Below, in pieces: positions 1 through 10,372 of a DNA stretch of 64,000 bases. The position numbers and the translations under genes were made by a program. The notes under the pieces were generated by a model. It saw only the letters and a program-made list of their open reading frames with translations, ran no database searches and was not told the DNA's origin. The DNA is from Apoderus coryli (taxonomy: Eukaryota; Arthropoda; Insecta; Coleoptera; Attelabidae). Numbering within the stretch: position 1 is the first letter of the stretch; every line of letters begins with the position of its first letter. Location: the NCBI GenBank assembly GCA_911728435.2, contig OU452202.1:18083135-18147134 (forward strand). Direction: 5' to 3'.

Positions 1-291
1 TTTGCTACACTTGATACACATAGTGCCCAATACATTAATATAAAATTCCTCTTATATAAAAATCTCAAGAATTTATTTTAAACGCTTTCGATTTTACAAT
101 TAGAACTACACGCTCTTGGCAAACCAAATAACTGATGCATAGACAGGCGGTCGCAAGTCTGACATGCGACTTTAAAGCATAATTTGAGTTAAAAAGCAGT
201 ACTCTAAATCATTTTGAATAAAACTTTGTAATTATCAACCCAGCTCTGCTGTACAAATTGTTTTATTATTTTATTGTTGTTACTGTTTTAG

Positions 292-670
292 ATTCATCTT
301 TAGTCACGGAACTTAACGATTTAGCCTTGTATATAACTAGACAGTTACGATCCAATAATATTTCAACGCTTCTGTTGCCGCATAACGCTAAATTATCTCA
401 GGAGATTCAGTGGAGACAATTTGACGAATTGGGAATTCCATACAACATAGTTTTAACTGAAAATACATTGAAAAATGGCATCTCATATTTACGAAGCAGG
501 GATACTACTCTACAGGTGACGCAATATCAAACTCCTTTCATTTGGTGATGAATAATTATGTGAATTTGTGAAAGTAATGAAAATAACCTTTTTTTTTGTT
601 TCTATTTCAGGAAGAAGTCCATGTCACAGATTTAGTAAAGTACGTCGAACAGTTGTACAAAAATTATTGA
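292..670 (+). CDS. PolG2: Mitochondrial DNA polymerase gamma accessory subunit, last two coding exons (partial)
   Basis: Two exons are visible: 292-515 (acceptor ending at 291, donor GT at 516) and 611-670 (acceptor tttctatttcag). The junction is in frame and the stop codon is at 668-670. The peptide is the C-terminal anticodon-binding-like domain of the accessory subunit of mitochondrial polymerase gamma, which raises processivity of mtDNA replication in the matrix. The main evidence is a helix/strand pattern typical of class II tRNA-synthetase-like folds and the segment LRSRDTTLQ followed by a charged C-terminal helix (VTDLVKYVEQLYKNY), a tail I recognise from animal PolG2. Only about 93 codons are in the window; the N-terminal part lies off the left edge. 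A glycyl- or prolyl-tRNA synthetase tail is the alternative, but the SRDTT tail favours PolG2. Spliced order and stop are seen directly; the family name is recognition from memory. Confidence 0.75.
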
Positions 671-676
671 AATAAA
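671..676 (+). promoter_or_regulatory. Poly(A) signal AATAAA directly after the PolG2 stop codon
   Basis: AATAAA begins at the first base after the TGA. If used it would leave an extremely short 3' UTR; cleavage would fall near 690-720, in T/GT-rich sequence. Confidence 0.5.
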
Positions 677-998
677 CTAGTTTCAAGTGTTAATATGTCT
701 GTTTAATACTTTTATTGTAAGACCGTCTCGGGCGAATGATGTAATTTATTATCAGCTAAAATATCCCTAGGATGTTGATAATAAACGAGATAATTTTATG
801 ACAATCGAAAACACGTTGTTTGGTACTTACAAACGCGCTTGTCAATGTCAGAGGGATATTCGGTAGGAATTTTTTTTAAACAATCTGGGAAAACGACCCT
901 ACTACCCTAGGGTAGTTTTCAGTTCTATGTTGAAATAATTGGATGAATTCTCACATGACAAGAAGTAACAAAATTTAATTGGTTGTTAGAACTGTCAA
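677..998. other. Intergenic DNA, no gene seen
   Basis: AT-rich sequence with stop codons in all frames. I see no repeat boundary or motif I can support. Confidence 0.5.
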
Positions 999-1835
999 AT
1001 GACAATGCCTGCATCTTCGAATCTTGATTTTATTGGATCCAATGACGTTTCGGAAATACTGGGTGAGCAAAGTGAACAAAAATATTTTGCTAATTTATGT
1101 ATGGTGTTAACTATATCTGAGAAAGTCAAGATGGATAAAGTTATGCTGTAACTCTTCAAAATATTAGCAAGAAATGTTGAAGAAGAACAAAACGACGCTT
1201 ACGTGATACATAAACAAAGAACACAATTCTATAAATTTGTCCATTCTCTCAAAGAGGTTTGCCAATTAAATACCAATCAAAGACTTCCAGTCAAAACGTC
1301 GAATTTATTGTATAGACGTGACATGTTTTGCCCTTCGCAGGCATTAGCAGACTTTTCGACAATCAATACATTATCCCACTAAATATAAATAAAACTAATA
1401 CATAAAATTAAATGTGTATTAGTTTTATTTATATTTAGTTTGATGATTGTCGAAAAGTCTGATCATGCCTGCGTAAGGCGAAACATGCCACGTCTATATA
1501 ATAAATTCGAGGTTTTGACTGGAAGTCTTTGATTGCTATTTAAAGAACACAATGCAAAACTAAGGAAAAAGACATATATAAAACGCCATGCAGCTGAAAA
1601 AAAGACGAAAGAAAATGACGTGAAGCTGAGTAAGAATAACAAATATAACTATCCGAAGCTGGAAAAGAAAAACAGAAAATACAGCGCAACGCAAACAAAG
1701 AGAAATTAATCGACAAAGCTTTGCAAATACAACTAGAACTGGATGATGAGATCAAAATTGAAGAGGCAAGCGAATACAAAAAAAAACGAAGAAATTGAAG
1801 AAGTAAAGTTGAGAATAAAAACAAGAGTTGTATAA
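999..1835 (+). pseudogene. Decayed coiled-coil-like ORF interrupted by a palindromic insertion
   Basis: An ATG at 999 opens a readable frame (MTMPASSNLDFIGSND...) of about 50 codons to a TAA. The adjacent frame then continues with lysine/glutamate-rich sequence (LFKILARNVEEEQNDAY) up to the palindrome at about 1263. After it, similar Lys/Glu-rich coding-like sequence resumes (KRHAAEKKTKENDVK, then LIDKALQIQLELDDEIK) with two more frame changes and ends at 1833-1835. The composition suggests a basic coiled-coil protein. I do not recognise the family; it could be a captured gene fragment or the ORF of a small transposon. No intron signals are needed, so a retrocopy is possible. Confidence 0.4.
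1263..1541. repeat. Palindromic (foldback) insertion, about 280 bp
   Basis: The left arm (about 1263-1375) and right arm (about 1437-1541) are near-identical reverse complements; for example ATCAAAGACTTCCAGTCAAA on the left is mirrored near 1512-1534. The centre holds an AT-rich inner palindrome built on ACTAAATATAAATAAAACTA. AAAGA occurs at both junctions and may be the target duplication. There is no ORF. It looks like a foldback MITE inserted in the decayed ORF. Confidence 0.7.
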
Positions 1836-2711
1836 ATAGAGTATATACATGCCATGTACTATATGTTCACGTTTTCTCTGAACATTTCTAAAATATTCTT
1901 TATGTAAAGGATTACCTAATATGTAAGTTGATGATTTTTTAAATTGTCTCCAGTCTTAATGCCGCTACCACCGTTATAATGGCTATGGCTCCGAGATATG
2001 AAAATTTTATTTATCAACCTTCTTGTGTAGCTGTTTTTAAGCAGAGCTTATTCTTCCACATACCCAAGAAGAAAATTAAAAATGTAACTCATTCCTATTC
2101 TAGAAAGAAATAAAAGATGTGTAAAGAAAGTCGCAAAAGAAAGTTAATGCCGATATGGTGCCAGGGTGTTATAAAAGAGGCTATAATATGAAAAAAATAT
2201 TTTTGTCTAAAAAATGATAGTTGTCATGAAAGGTGTAATTAAAAATATAATTTATTCTTGAAAATATCAGAATAAAATCCATTCAAAGGGAAATTAGATC
2301 ACTACAGTAACGGAGAAACAATCCACAATATCCCCATCGAAACTGTAAGTATTACGTGCCGAGGAAAAAATACAAAGTAATACGAGGATGTTATGGTAAT
2401 AGATGAGCCTGGAAACCATCTGGTAACGCTGCATGATAGTCTTGACGTTTACATGTTGAAGCGGCCTCTTTCACAATTGCTTTTAGTAGTTTGAGTATGT
2501 ATGACAAATGGTTGTAGTGGAGAAGTTTTAGTTCTTTGTGAAATGGAAAAAGAACAATAAAAGTCGGCGATTCGCTTTCTGTTTTTGAAAGGAAACGAGT
2601 GTAAGACCGTGTGTCGAGATGCCTCACCTCCAATAATTTGCTATTATTAAGCGGTGGCATAACGAGTTCAAAATTGTCCAAACGAGAATCATGCAAACTA
2701 TTATGCACGAA
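1836..2711. other. No supported gene
   Basis: AT-rich sequence. Open frames here (such as the minus-strand frame at 2391-2714) have no family features I can recognise. Confidence 0.4.
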
Positions 2712-2845
2712 CATTTCAGTGTAAGAAAACTGTTTGCACGATGATTACCGCATTTGCTGACTGGACAACATGCGGCAAAATCGAGGTACTGTCGCATGCT
2801 CTGTATTCTCCAGACCTGGCACCGTTGGACTCGTATCGCGCTTAA
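2712..2845 (+). mobile_element. Mariner transposase scrap (third catalytic Asp region)
   Basis: A short stretch reads KIEVLSHALYSPDLAPLDS, the mariner block around YSPDLAPxD that holds the third catalytic aspartate. Upstream sequence is frameshifted (a HDD motif about 34 codons earlier may be the second Asp region). There are no ends or long ORF. It is a heavily decayed copy. Confidence 0.55.
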
Positions 2846-2887
2846 AAGGGACTGTTGAAAAGTAAAACCATAGAAATAATGTTTTCA

Positions 2888-3036
2888 TTCATTAGTTATC
2901 ATCTAGTATGAGCAGGCAATATCCTATTGCCAACACTAGACACGCCCGAATTCCCTGGCGGGAGGGTTTATTAATGAATTGCTGGTTACATAATGTAACA
3001 AGACTGTAAGTTTTGTTGGAAATTTGTATCACACTA
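2888..3036. repeat. Dispersed repeat, family A, copy 1
   Basis: Shares a long interrupted match with 33000-33195: 'gccaacactaga', then 'gaattccct', then 'gcgggaggatttatt' (with variants), then 'gtaacaagact...aagtt' and 'gttggaaa...tgcttcacac'. It is non-coding, probably a MITE or SINE-like family. Confidence 0.6.
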
Positions 3037-3414
3037 CCAAAAAAATGCAACACAGGGGGGTTTCAGTTGTATTCCAGTTATGTTTTTAGAGGTTCCAAAT
3101 CTGAACTAAAGGAAACACGACAAGCTTTCAATAGCAAACATTTAAATCCACTATTCAAAATCAAGTGCTTTCAGGTGTGTTAAAACACATTTATATGTGT
3201 CTTTGATATATGTATAAGAAAAGGAGTAATTATTATATTAAATATAGAAAGAATAAAAATGAACGATGTAGACTTCATATAAGATTTAATTTAATGGTTA
3301 CCATCTATTATATATATTTTATTATTTATTGTAATCCACCTTAACCCGTCACTGGTGAGATAACTCCATTAGTCCGGATTATCCTCATTTTTTGTAGTTT
3401 TCTTTCGTTCATCT
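3037..3414. other. 3' flank of the protease gene, no gene seen
   Basis: AT-rich sequence downstream of the minus-strand protease. No convincing feature. Confidence 0.4.
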
Positions 3415-6107
3415 CTATTTGAAGAAATCGATTCCTGTTATCTTAGAAATCCAGGCAATATACGCCGATACCTTTGTGTATACTGAATTATTGAAGGCTA
3501 TGCGGCAGATTGGTAGGAAAGAAAGCCGGCTGGCAATACCAATTTGGTAATATTTGCCATTTTTCATTATGGTCAACGGGCTGCCGCTATCACCCTACAA
3601 GAAAAAGTATAATTAAATTTATATTGTCCACTGGAGACTTGGTAACTTTTTAATCATATAATATGGTAAAGGTTGATATTCTGGAATTTTAAAATGCATA
3701 ACGAATGCTTGCTTTAATTAATGTCAACAGTAGAGTTTTTTTTTTATATACAAACGATCATGTTTCGGGCCTGAACAAGCACAAAGTAATAACGGGGATT
3801 AGCAACGCAGCATTAATAGAGATCGGCAGTTGACCTTGGACATTTGGAGTACACATATGCTAGTGAACGCCTCAGAGTTATTGGATTGAATGGTGTAAGA
3901 TATCGGAAAATTCATGATATGCTCGTGAGGTTGTAGTGAATCGAGCACAAATTTGTTTGGATTCTTCAGAACGTTCGTTCAGATCGTATTTTGATTTGTT
4001 TAAGGTGAAACTGAAAAATGTTTGCCAACTGAGGAAACGATACAAAAGGGGACCAACCGGGCTAACGTAGGTGCAATGACTTTGTAAGAGAACCAATCAT
4101 TTTCGAAAGGATGTTTTATTCGAGAAGTATCAAATAGATGATGTGTTGAGAGGAATTTAACACAATATCGTAATTTTTTTGATAGTGATTTGTGCACTTA
4201 TAAAGCCCTTCTGAACCAGTCGACAATTTCACTGTTGGAAAGAAATTTTATCTTAAACTTTTTATATTTACTTACGTACCTTACATGCTTTGCCTTCAGC
4301 TATAGTGGATGTGCAACAAATCGCTTTATGACCATCGTCAGCATTTAATCTACATTTATCTGGCGTATTTACGTGTAGAATAGCTTTACGTAATCTTATA
4401 GGCTGTTCACGCATATCTAAAATTGAGGATTCATGCAACCACAATAGAAAAAAAAAAACATTTATTTGAAATAATATTACCTGATTAGCTTTTTACAAAA
4501 AAATGTATAAATAAAATTAAACAAATTACAAAATGCAAATTAAACTACATATCAAACTCATGTTTTAATGTTTAACGTACGGTTTTTATGATTGTAATTA
4601 ATTAAGTACCATTTATAATTCCAAAACCAGTCAGATATACTGTTTTGCTCAACAAATTTTCATTAATGGACGTGTGGAGTTTAATAATTTCGACTGCTGG
4701 TCCTAAAACCACAAATCCATTGTTTTTTTTTTCTAAATTAGAATATTCTAAACTTTTGTAACATTTTGTTATAGTTTCTAATTCTGCTCTACTCAAAAAC
4801 TAAGTTGTATTTTAAATTGGTGGGCTTAAACTTTACCATCAAATTATAGATTCACTCGTAGACCGTAGCTTTAAAGCCACTATGTTAATATAAAGTCTAT
4901 AGGAAATATTTGTAGGATTTTGCACGATAAATGGCGCAGTTTAGTAAGGGAGATTTTGTTAGTTACCTAATATAGCAGGCTTTGTTAGTTTTATAAGCCC
5001 AATATCAGTTTTTCCACCGCTTTTAAAGTAATCTTCGTGAATGCTCACGTTGTCACATTTTATCATTTGAGCATTTTTCCCATTGGTATATATGCTGCCC
5101 AAACCAATCACGATTCGATTTCTAAAAACACGTCGGTCGTTAAGAAATATTTGATTTTAAATTTACCTAAAATAAATCTCGTAATTTTTAGTATTTTTAT
5201 ATCCAAAAGACAATGGTAAATATTATACTTACACTGGAAGCATTTGTCCGTTATGTTCTAAGCAATGTGCAGCTGTCAAAACCCATTGTAAATGTATCAA
5301 ACTGCCCCCACAATACGTCAAAATTGACTTATTTGACATTATCATTAGACTTGCTTGATAAGGGATTTCGCCTAATTCTGGTTCCAGAGGTTTGTAACGA
5401 CCCTTTAAGAACATTATTATTTCATTAGTGGTTTGTAACACAAGTAGTTTTTGATAACAGACAAATTTTATATGGCAAACTGCAATTATTACTGTCTTTG
5501 TCATACGGGGCCTGTCTTTTTAGTTGTGCATAATGAGACATAGATGGCGCTACTAATCAAATGTCCCGTCTAAAACTAACCTCAAAGTGTTAGGGTGTTA
5601 ACTATGGTGTATAAAGCCGAAAAAATTTTCGATCAATAATTTTTTAAAACTTTCAAAGGAAATTTTCTCTCTCTGCAAATCCTGGTTGGTATGGAGAATT
5701 CTAACGTTACGGATGACTCTTGGTAATTCCCTAACTGCTTATTGCTGTTATTAAGGAAGATGGATATATGAAATTTGTGTGGCGAGTAGTGGATTTACTC
5801 TTATGAACTCAAAAATAAACGTCAGTCGTCTGGGTGTTCAAAGGTGAGGAAAGCCGAGAAATGTCCGTTCTCGAAGTATTCTTGTAGGCTGCAATTCTAT
5901 TTAGGAATTTGTTTGACCTGATAATAACAACATGTAACTCAGAATTTGTTTCAATAACATTATTTTACTTAGACAGATGCGATTTGCCTAAACAAATACA
6001 GAAAGAACGATTTATCAACTTCATAAAATTAAAATACTTACATTTACAATAGAAGCTGACCGAACACAGATTGTAATGTTTAAAATTAATAGGAAGATTA
6101 GTAACAT
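3415..6107 (-). CDS. Secreted S1-family (trypsin/chymotrypsin-like) serine protease, six exons
   Basis: Exons, in order on the minus strand: 6107-6042, 5402-5233, 5121-4967, 4702-4610, 4416-4280, 3594-3415. They total 801 nt and 266 aa. All five introns are GT-AG (donors GTAAGT, GTAAGT, GTAACT, GTACTT, GTACGT) and every phase matches. Residues 1-17 or so (MLLIFLLILNITICV) are a signal peptide. IVNG at 20-23 matches the IVGG start of the mature chain, so the propeptide is very short. The triad is His68 in TAAHC, Asp118 in DIGLIKL and Ser210 in GDSGSP. Cys53/69 and other cysteines fit S1 disulfides. Oddities: the residue six before the catalytic Ser (chymotrypsin 189) is Lys, the usual Gly216 is Leu (SRL instead of SWG), and GDSGG is GDSGS. 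It is probably an extracellular or gut protease with non-trypsin specificity. The exon structure is read directly; function is by family. Confidence 0.88.
5529..5562 (+). mobile_element. Mariner-end-like fragment inside protease intron 1
   Basis: ACATAGATGGCGCTACTA here resembles ACATAGATGGCGTTACTA near the end of the deleted mariner at 10.3 kb (minus strand). Only one end is visible. Confidence 0.35.
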
Positions 6108-6944
6108 ATTTAAATGAAAAAATTGGATCCTATATAAAATTTGTATTGTTACAATTGAGCATTAGGCTAGTATTTTATATGTATATACCTATAAGTGTTT
6201 TTCTATGACATTATTTTTTAAACTATTTAGGTAATTAAAAAAAAAACTGTACCGTACGTAATTGTAAAATACAAGGTGTAATTGGAAAGTTCGTTTGTAA
6301 ATATCTAGAATAGAGATCCTTAACATAATCTAATTTTTTCTCCCCGCCTTTATATTATTAAACTGTTACAAATTAATCATTTGACGGTTATCAAAAACTG
6401 ATTCACAACAGACTATTTTTGAATCATGTCAATATAATGAGTAGTTACTTGATACCCTAATATTGGTTCGGAAACTTTCTTTGAGGCAGTGGATTTGATA
6501 TAGACCCAGGGGCTCTAGACATACCAAAATTTTCATGGGTATAGTTAGAGTTATATTTTACAGTTTCTGTAATGATAACATTGGCCGTGAACTCTCCACG
6601 GGGCAGATTGGGTACATTTTGTGATACGGCAACACTACTTATTAAAATACGTCAAATCGTTTTTTTTTTGTTGGCGTTTTTAATCAGGTATACGATGAAA
6701 AGTTCAGAACGTTTTGTTAATCGAGTACTATTTGTGTTGTTACTGTCGTTGCTTGAAAAATATACCTAAGCCACAAAACACATCATTTAATTCAATTTTC
6801 ATATGATTTTTATTATTTTCGCCGTGGATGCATGAACATTTGTTTGAATTCCACAATCTCAAAAAAGTTCGAAAATATTCAACCGAGGATTTCAACTAAA
6901 CACCTGTTGTATGAGTTTTTCAAGACTAAAATCAATAAACTTTG
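6108..6944. other. 5' flank of the protease gene, no gene seen
   Basis: Should contain the protease promoter, but I cannot point to a core promoter element with confidence. Otherwise AT-rich non-coding DNA. Confidence 0.35.
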
Positions 6945-7195
6945 TTCACACATGATATTTTGCCACCGTCGATTATTACACAAATCATTTTTTCCCAGAA
7001 ATATCCAGCAGGAATGAGGAAAGCAAACTGCCAAAAAAGAATCATTCTTTATCACGACAATAGGAAATCATACATAATTGAGCATGAAAAATTAGTTTTG
7101 AGCGCCCAAAACGTCGATTTGATGGGGGCCATCGGCCATACATCTGAGAATTTTATTAAAATAAACGCCCGGTTAACGTTATCCGCTGTCTGAAG
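6945..7195 (+). mobile_element. Decayed mariner transposase fragment
   Basis: The + frame reads KRIILYHDNRKSYI, then LSAQNVDLMG. These align with the second-Asp block of the mariner at 60 kb (RRITLHHDN, LSTQNIDLL). The third Asp block is scrambled, and no TIRs were found. Confidence 0.55.
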
Positions 7196-7541
7196 GAGCG
7201 GTTGATACGTTCAATATGCATGTAAATAATCTTTATTGAAAATATTTTAAAAAATATGCTCAAACCTTAAACTAAGAACTACTTATGGTAGTGTCCCTTG
7301 TAATATTATAACATTGAAATTTACATTATGCATCTGAATATTTACGGATAGTTAACTTGGTTAATCATGATTACAGTTATAAAAAATCCAAATGGCAGCG
7401 AGTCGGAAAGATAGATTTTAGTAGATTTTTAAAAAAAATCTAACTATTCAGGAGATCGACACAACCGAAATTTTGAAAAATTTTTATGCAGTACTTCATT
7501 TTATGACCCCTGGATCCTAAAAATGACCTCAGTTCAAAAGT
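7196..7541. other. Non-coding AT-rich DNA
   Basis: Nothing beyond low-complexity AT runs. Confidence 0.4.
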
Positions 7542-7584
7542 TTATATATATATATATATCCCATATATATATATATGGGATATA
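7542..7584. repeat. AT dinucleotide repeat with perfect palindrome
   Basis: A (TA)n run is followed by (AT)n separated by CCC. The segment 7555-7584 is a perfect palindrome bounded by TATATCCC and GGGATATA. Confidence 0.8.
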
Positions 7585-9008
7585 GAAACTTTGCGTCACG
7601 TTCTAGGCCGCATTTTTTGACCAATCGAAACAAAATTTGGTTAAAAAATCGGCTAGGTCATGGAATCGCGTGAGTTCGTTGGCGATTGAAATCGGAGAGC
7701 TAATTTCAGAATGGCGGCCTGTCAAAGTTTTAAAAAAATCATATTTTTTTCGTTGTTAATAGAAAATACCGATGTTACATATCAAATGATAGTTATTTGG
7801 AGAGTTTTTTCATCGCTGGCATATTTAAGTAAATGTAAGTCAATATAAAGTAACAAAAAATAAAAAAAAAATATCATCACCCGCTATACCTGTAATTATT
7901 TTGACAAATAAACACCTGTGAAATAGCAATAAGACCGTACTTACGTATGTATTATAGTATAATGGGTATTTCAATTAAAATAACTGTCAATATGACACTT
8001 TGGTTATATTTGGCGAATGTCAGAATATTCCATTATTTGTTTATTAATAGTGGGTGTCAGTGGTAGACTAAGTATAAATAAAAAATACATAAATCAAAAA
8101 TCTACTTTTCCGACTGGCTGCCATCGGGATTTTTTGATTTCAAGCCTTTGGGGACTTGGATTATTACTTGACCGGTTATTTGTTCTTCACAGCGATTATA
8201 ATTGCTAACTGAATTTTGAAATTTTCATGTATAATGTATCTGAAAAATATTAATTAGAAAATCCTAATTTGTCAAATAAATGACAAGCTGTCATCTAATT
8301 ATGTAATATTTTTCAAAATATTCATTTAGGTACATTTAAATTACGTTTTTGATGACAAAAACGTAATTTAAATGCGTATGAACGCTCCCTAAAAGTCGCG
8401 CCCTGGCAACCTTTACGAACTATTCCAAAATTTCTTAGATTGTCAAAATTCGACAAAAAACATACATTTAAAACGTACATAATTCTTTTAATACCAACAA
8501 TATCAAAAGCGAACATGTAATCTAATAATTATTCGACTTATAAAGTTATTTGGAAAAATGAAAAGAACAATTTTGTGCATTTTGAAAACTGGTATCTATC
8601 TGCAAACGAAATAACTCCTTTTCCATTGGAAGGTAAATTTACTTTCTGATGAGCTGCAGCAAATGCGAACGATGTACTTGGTGCTACATCCGTGGATGTT
8701 CATTTCTTCCATTAGCAGTTTGCAAACTTTCTTCTGTTCTTTAATAGATTCTTCTAGGTAACCTTCCTCCACTGTGGACGACCTAAATAATTTTTGTTGT
8801 TTAGAGCAATATCGAAAAATATTAATATTTTTACCTTCAACGTCTTAGGCGTTTCAGCCATGTAAAATCCACATCTGCATCTGCAGCAAGAGTAGCAGAA
8901 GTACGTCGGAAACAATGGCTTTAAAAATGCTGCTACAATAGAAGGCATCTTCCCGAATGAATGAATGCCGACGCGTTCCACAATCCATTTTTCTTTACCA
9001 ATAATAAG
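7585..9008. other. Non-coding DNA apart from a hairpin at 8333-8374
   Basis: No supported reading frame. It holds short inverted repeats only. Confidence 0.4.
8333..8374. repeat. Perfect 18-bp inverted repeat with 6-nt loop
   Basis: CATTTAAATTACGTTTTT and its exact reverse complement are separated by GATGAC. Confidence 0.8.
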
Positions 9009-9125
9009 AGATGAATTGCCTTCTTCAGGTACATTTTTAAAAACTAAATTGTCTCCTCAACAGCAGAAGATTTAGTTTTTATAAATGTACCTGATAATGG
9101 AAATTGTGTATTGCCGAAACGTTGA
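9009..9125. repeat. Inverted repeat joining two hammerhead-like element ends
   Basis: Arms 9026-9049 and 9070-9093 match at 23 of 24 positions around a 20-nt loop. The right side continues into CTGATAATGG...GCCGAAACG (9091-9121), the element-end motif also seen near 30.3 and 30.5 kb. The left side carries the mirrored half GCCTTCTTCAGGTACATTTT, also present at 30.53 kb. It looks like two element ends placed head to head. Confidence 0.5.
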
Positions 9126-9992
9126 TGATGTAACAACAAGAATTATTTCCCTTGCAATCTGTTTTTAATTGGAACCTCTTCCTAAGAAAAAAAATCCATT
9201 ATGAAATAGTAAATACGGGTCCTAGAAAAGAAACAAAATACATATAGGTAAGTGATTACTAATCATAAATCCAGTTGATTCTTCAATCAACGCTAACAAA
9301 TATATTTCATAATTCTAATGACAGGAATGCAATTAATTTTTAAACTATTGTAATTTACAGTTAGTTCTGCTTTACTAAAATACTATTCAGCGTTTAAACA
9401 CAGTAAAGAACAAACAGAAAACGAAATTTTTAATGTTCCCGTCATAACAATATATGTAGGTACTTAGTACCTAGTTGTTCTGTGGCATTGTTGCCAATAC
9501 TGTAGCTGATTAGGGCTAAACAAAAAAATAGTGTCAAAACAAATAACAGTAGCGTTTTAATTATTACAAACTCTTCGTAACGCGAGAGTTTCGAGTGGCA
9601 TATATTGGCCGCTCATAATATTTGACATTAAACGTGCTGTTTGAATCCCTTGGTATTTTCCTTTTAGCTACGTAATTGAGATCGGGATCTCCATAGGTAC
9701 GTCTATATTATTATGAAATCTCTATAGTCCCATTTTCTCAACTTAACACTTTGGGAACTTTACTCTTCGTTCCACGTTTATTCAAGTATATATTATGTAT
9801 AATGCCGTAGCTAATGAGTTTAATTATTGGCCTGCTTCTTAAATACGGCCCTGTGCGGCCATTTATAAACAAGTTGGGGGAGAACTTTTTTTATATACCG
9901 TATGCAAATTACCTATATTTAAACTTTTGTTTTATAAGTAGATTGAGATATTACAGAGAGTGAAAATATAAAATAAATGTTGACTACATAAC
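9126..9992. other. No gene seen
   Basis: AT-rich sequence, no supported ORF or repeat boundary. Confidence 0.4.
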
Positions 9993-10372
9993 GGTCATTC
10001 AATATAATATAGGATAAGTATGAAAAAAACAAAATTTTGACAAAACTCGATTTTATTATTCAACTTAGTTGCCTTCGAGGGCAATACTACGAGTATAGCG
10101 ATTTTCCAACTTTTCGATACTACTTTTATAGTACGTTTTCTCTTTCTCGTCAAAATAGGCCTGAGTTTCAGCGATTGCTTCATCATTAGGCTTCAATTTT
10201 CATTCTTGAGATCTGAAAACAGGAAACAAAATGCTGTAACTCACGAATCAATAGTCAGATTGCTGTCAAATTTATACACGTATCGTTTGAAGGTTGGTAC
10301 TGAATAAAAATCATATGGAAAAAATTCTAGTAACGCCATCTATGTGTCATCCGACGAACTTATTGAATGACC
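9993..10372 (-). mobile_element. Internally deleted mariner-family element (380 bp)
   Basis: Both tips carry GGTCATTCAATA in inverted orientation (9993-10004 and 10361-10372), with TA nearby on each side. The minus strand keeps the last about 47 codons of a mariner transposase: IAETQAYFDEKEKTYYKSSI, then IEKLENRYTRSIALEGN and stop at about 10067. This matches the mariner C-terminus that normally ends ...LEGDYVEK. The 5' end retains ACATAGATGGCG. Everything between is lost, so it could move only in trans. Confidence 0.75.
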
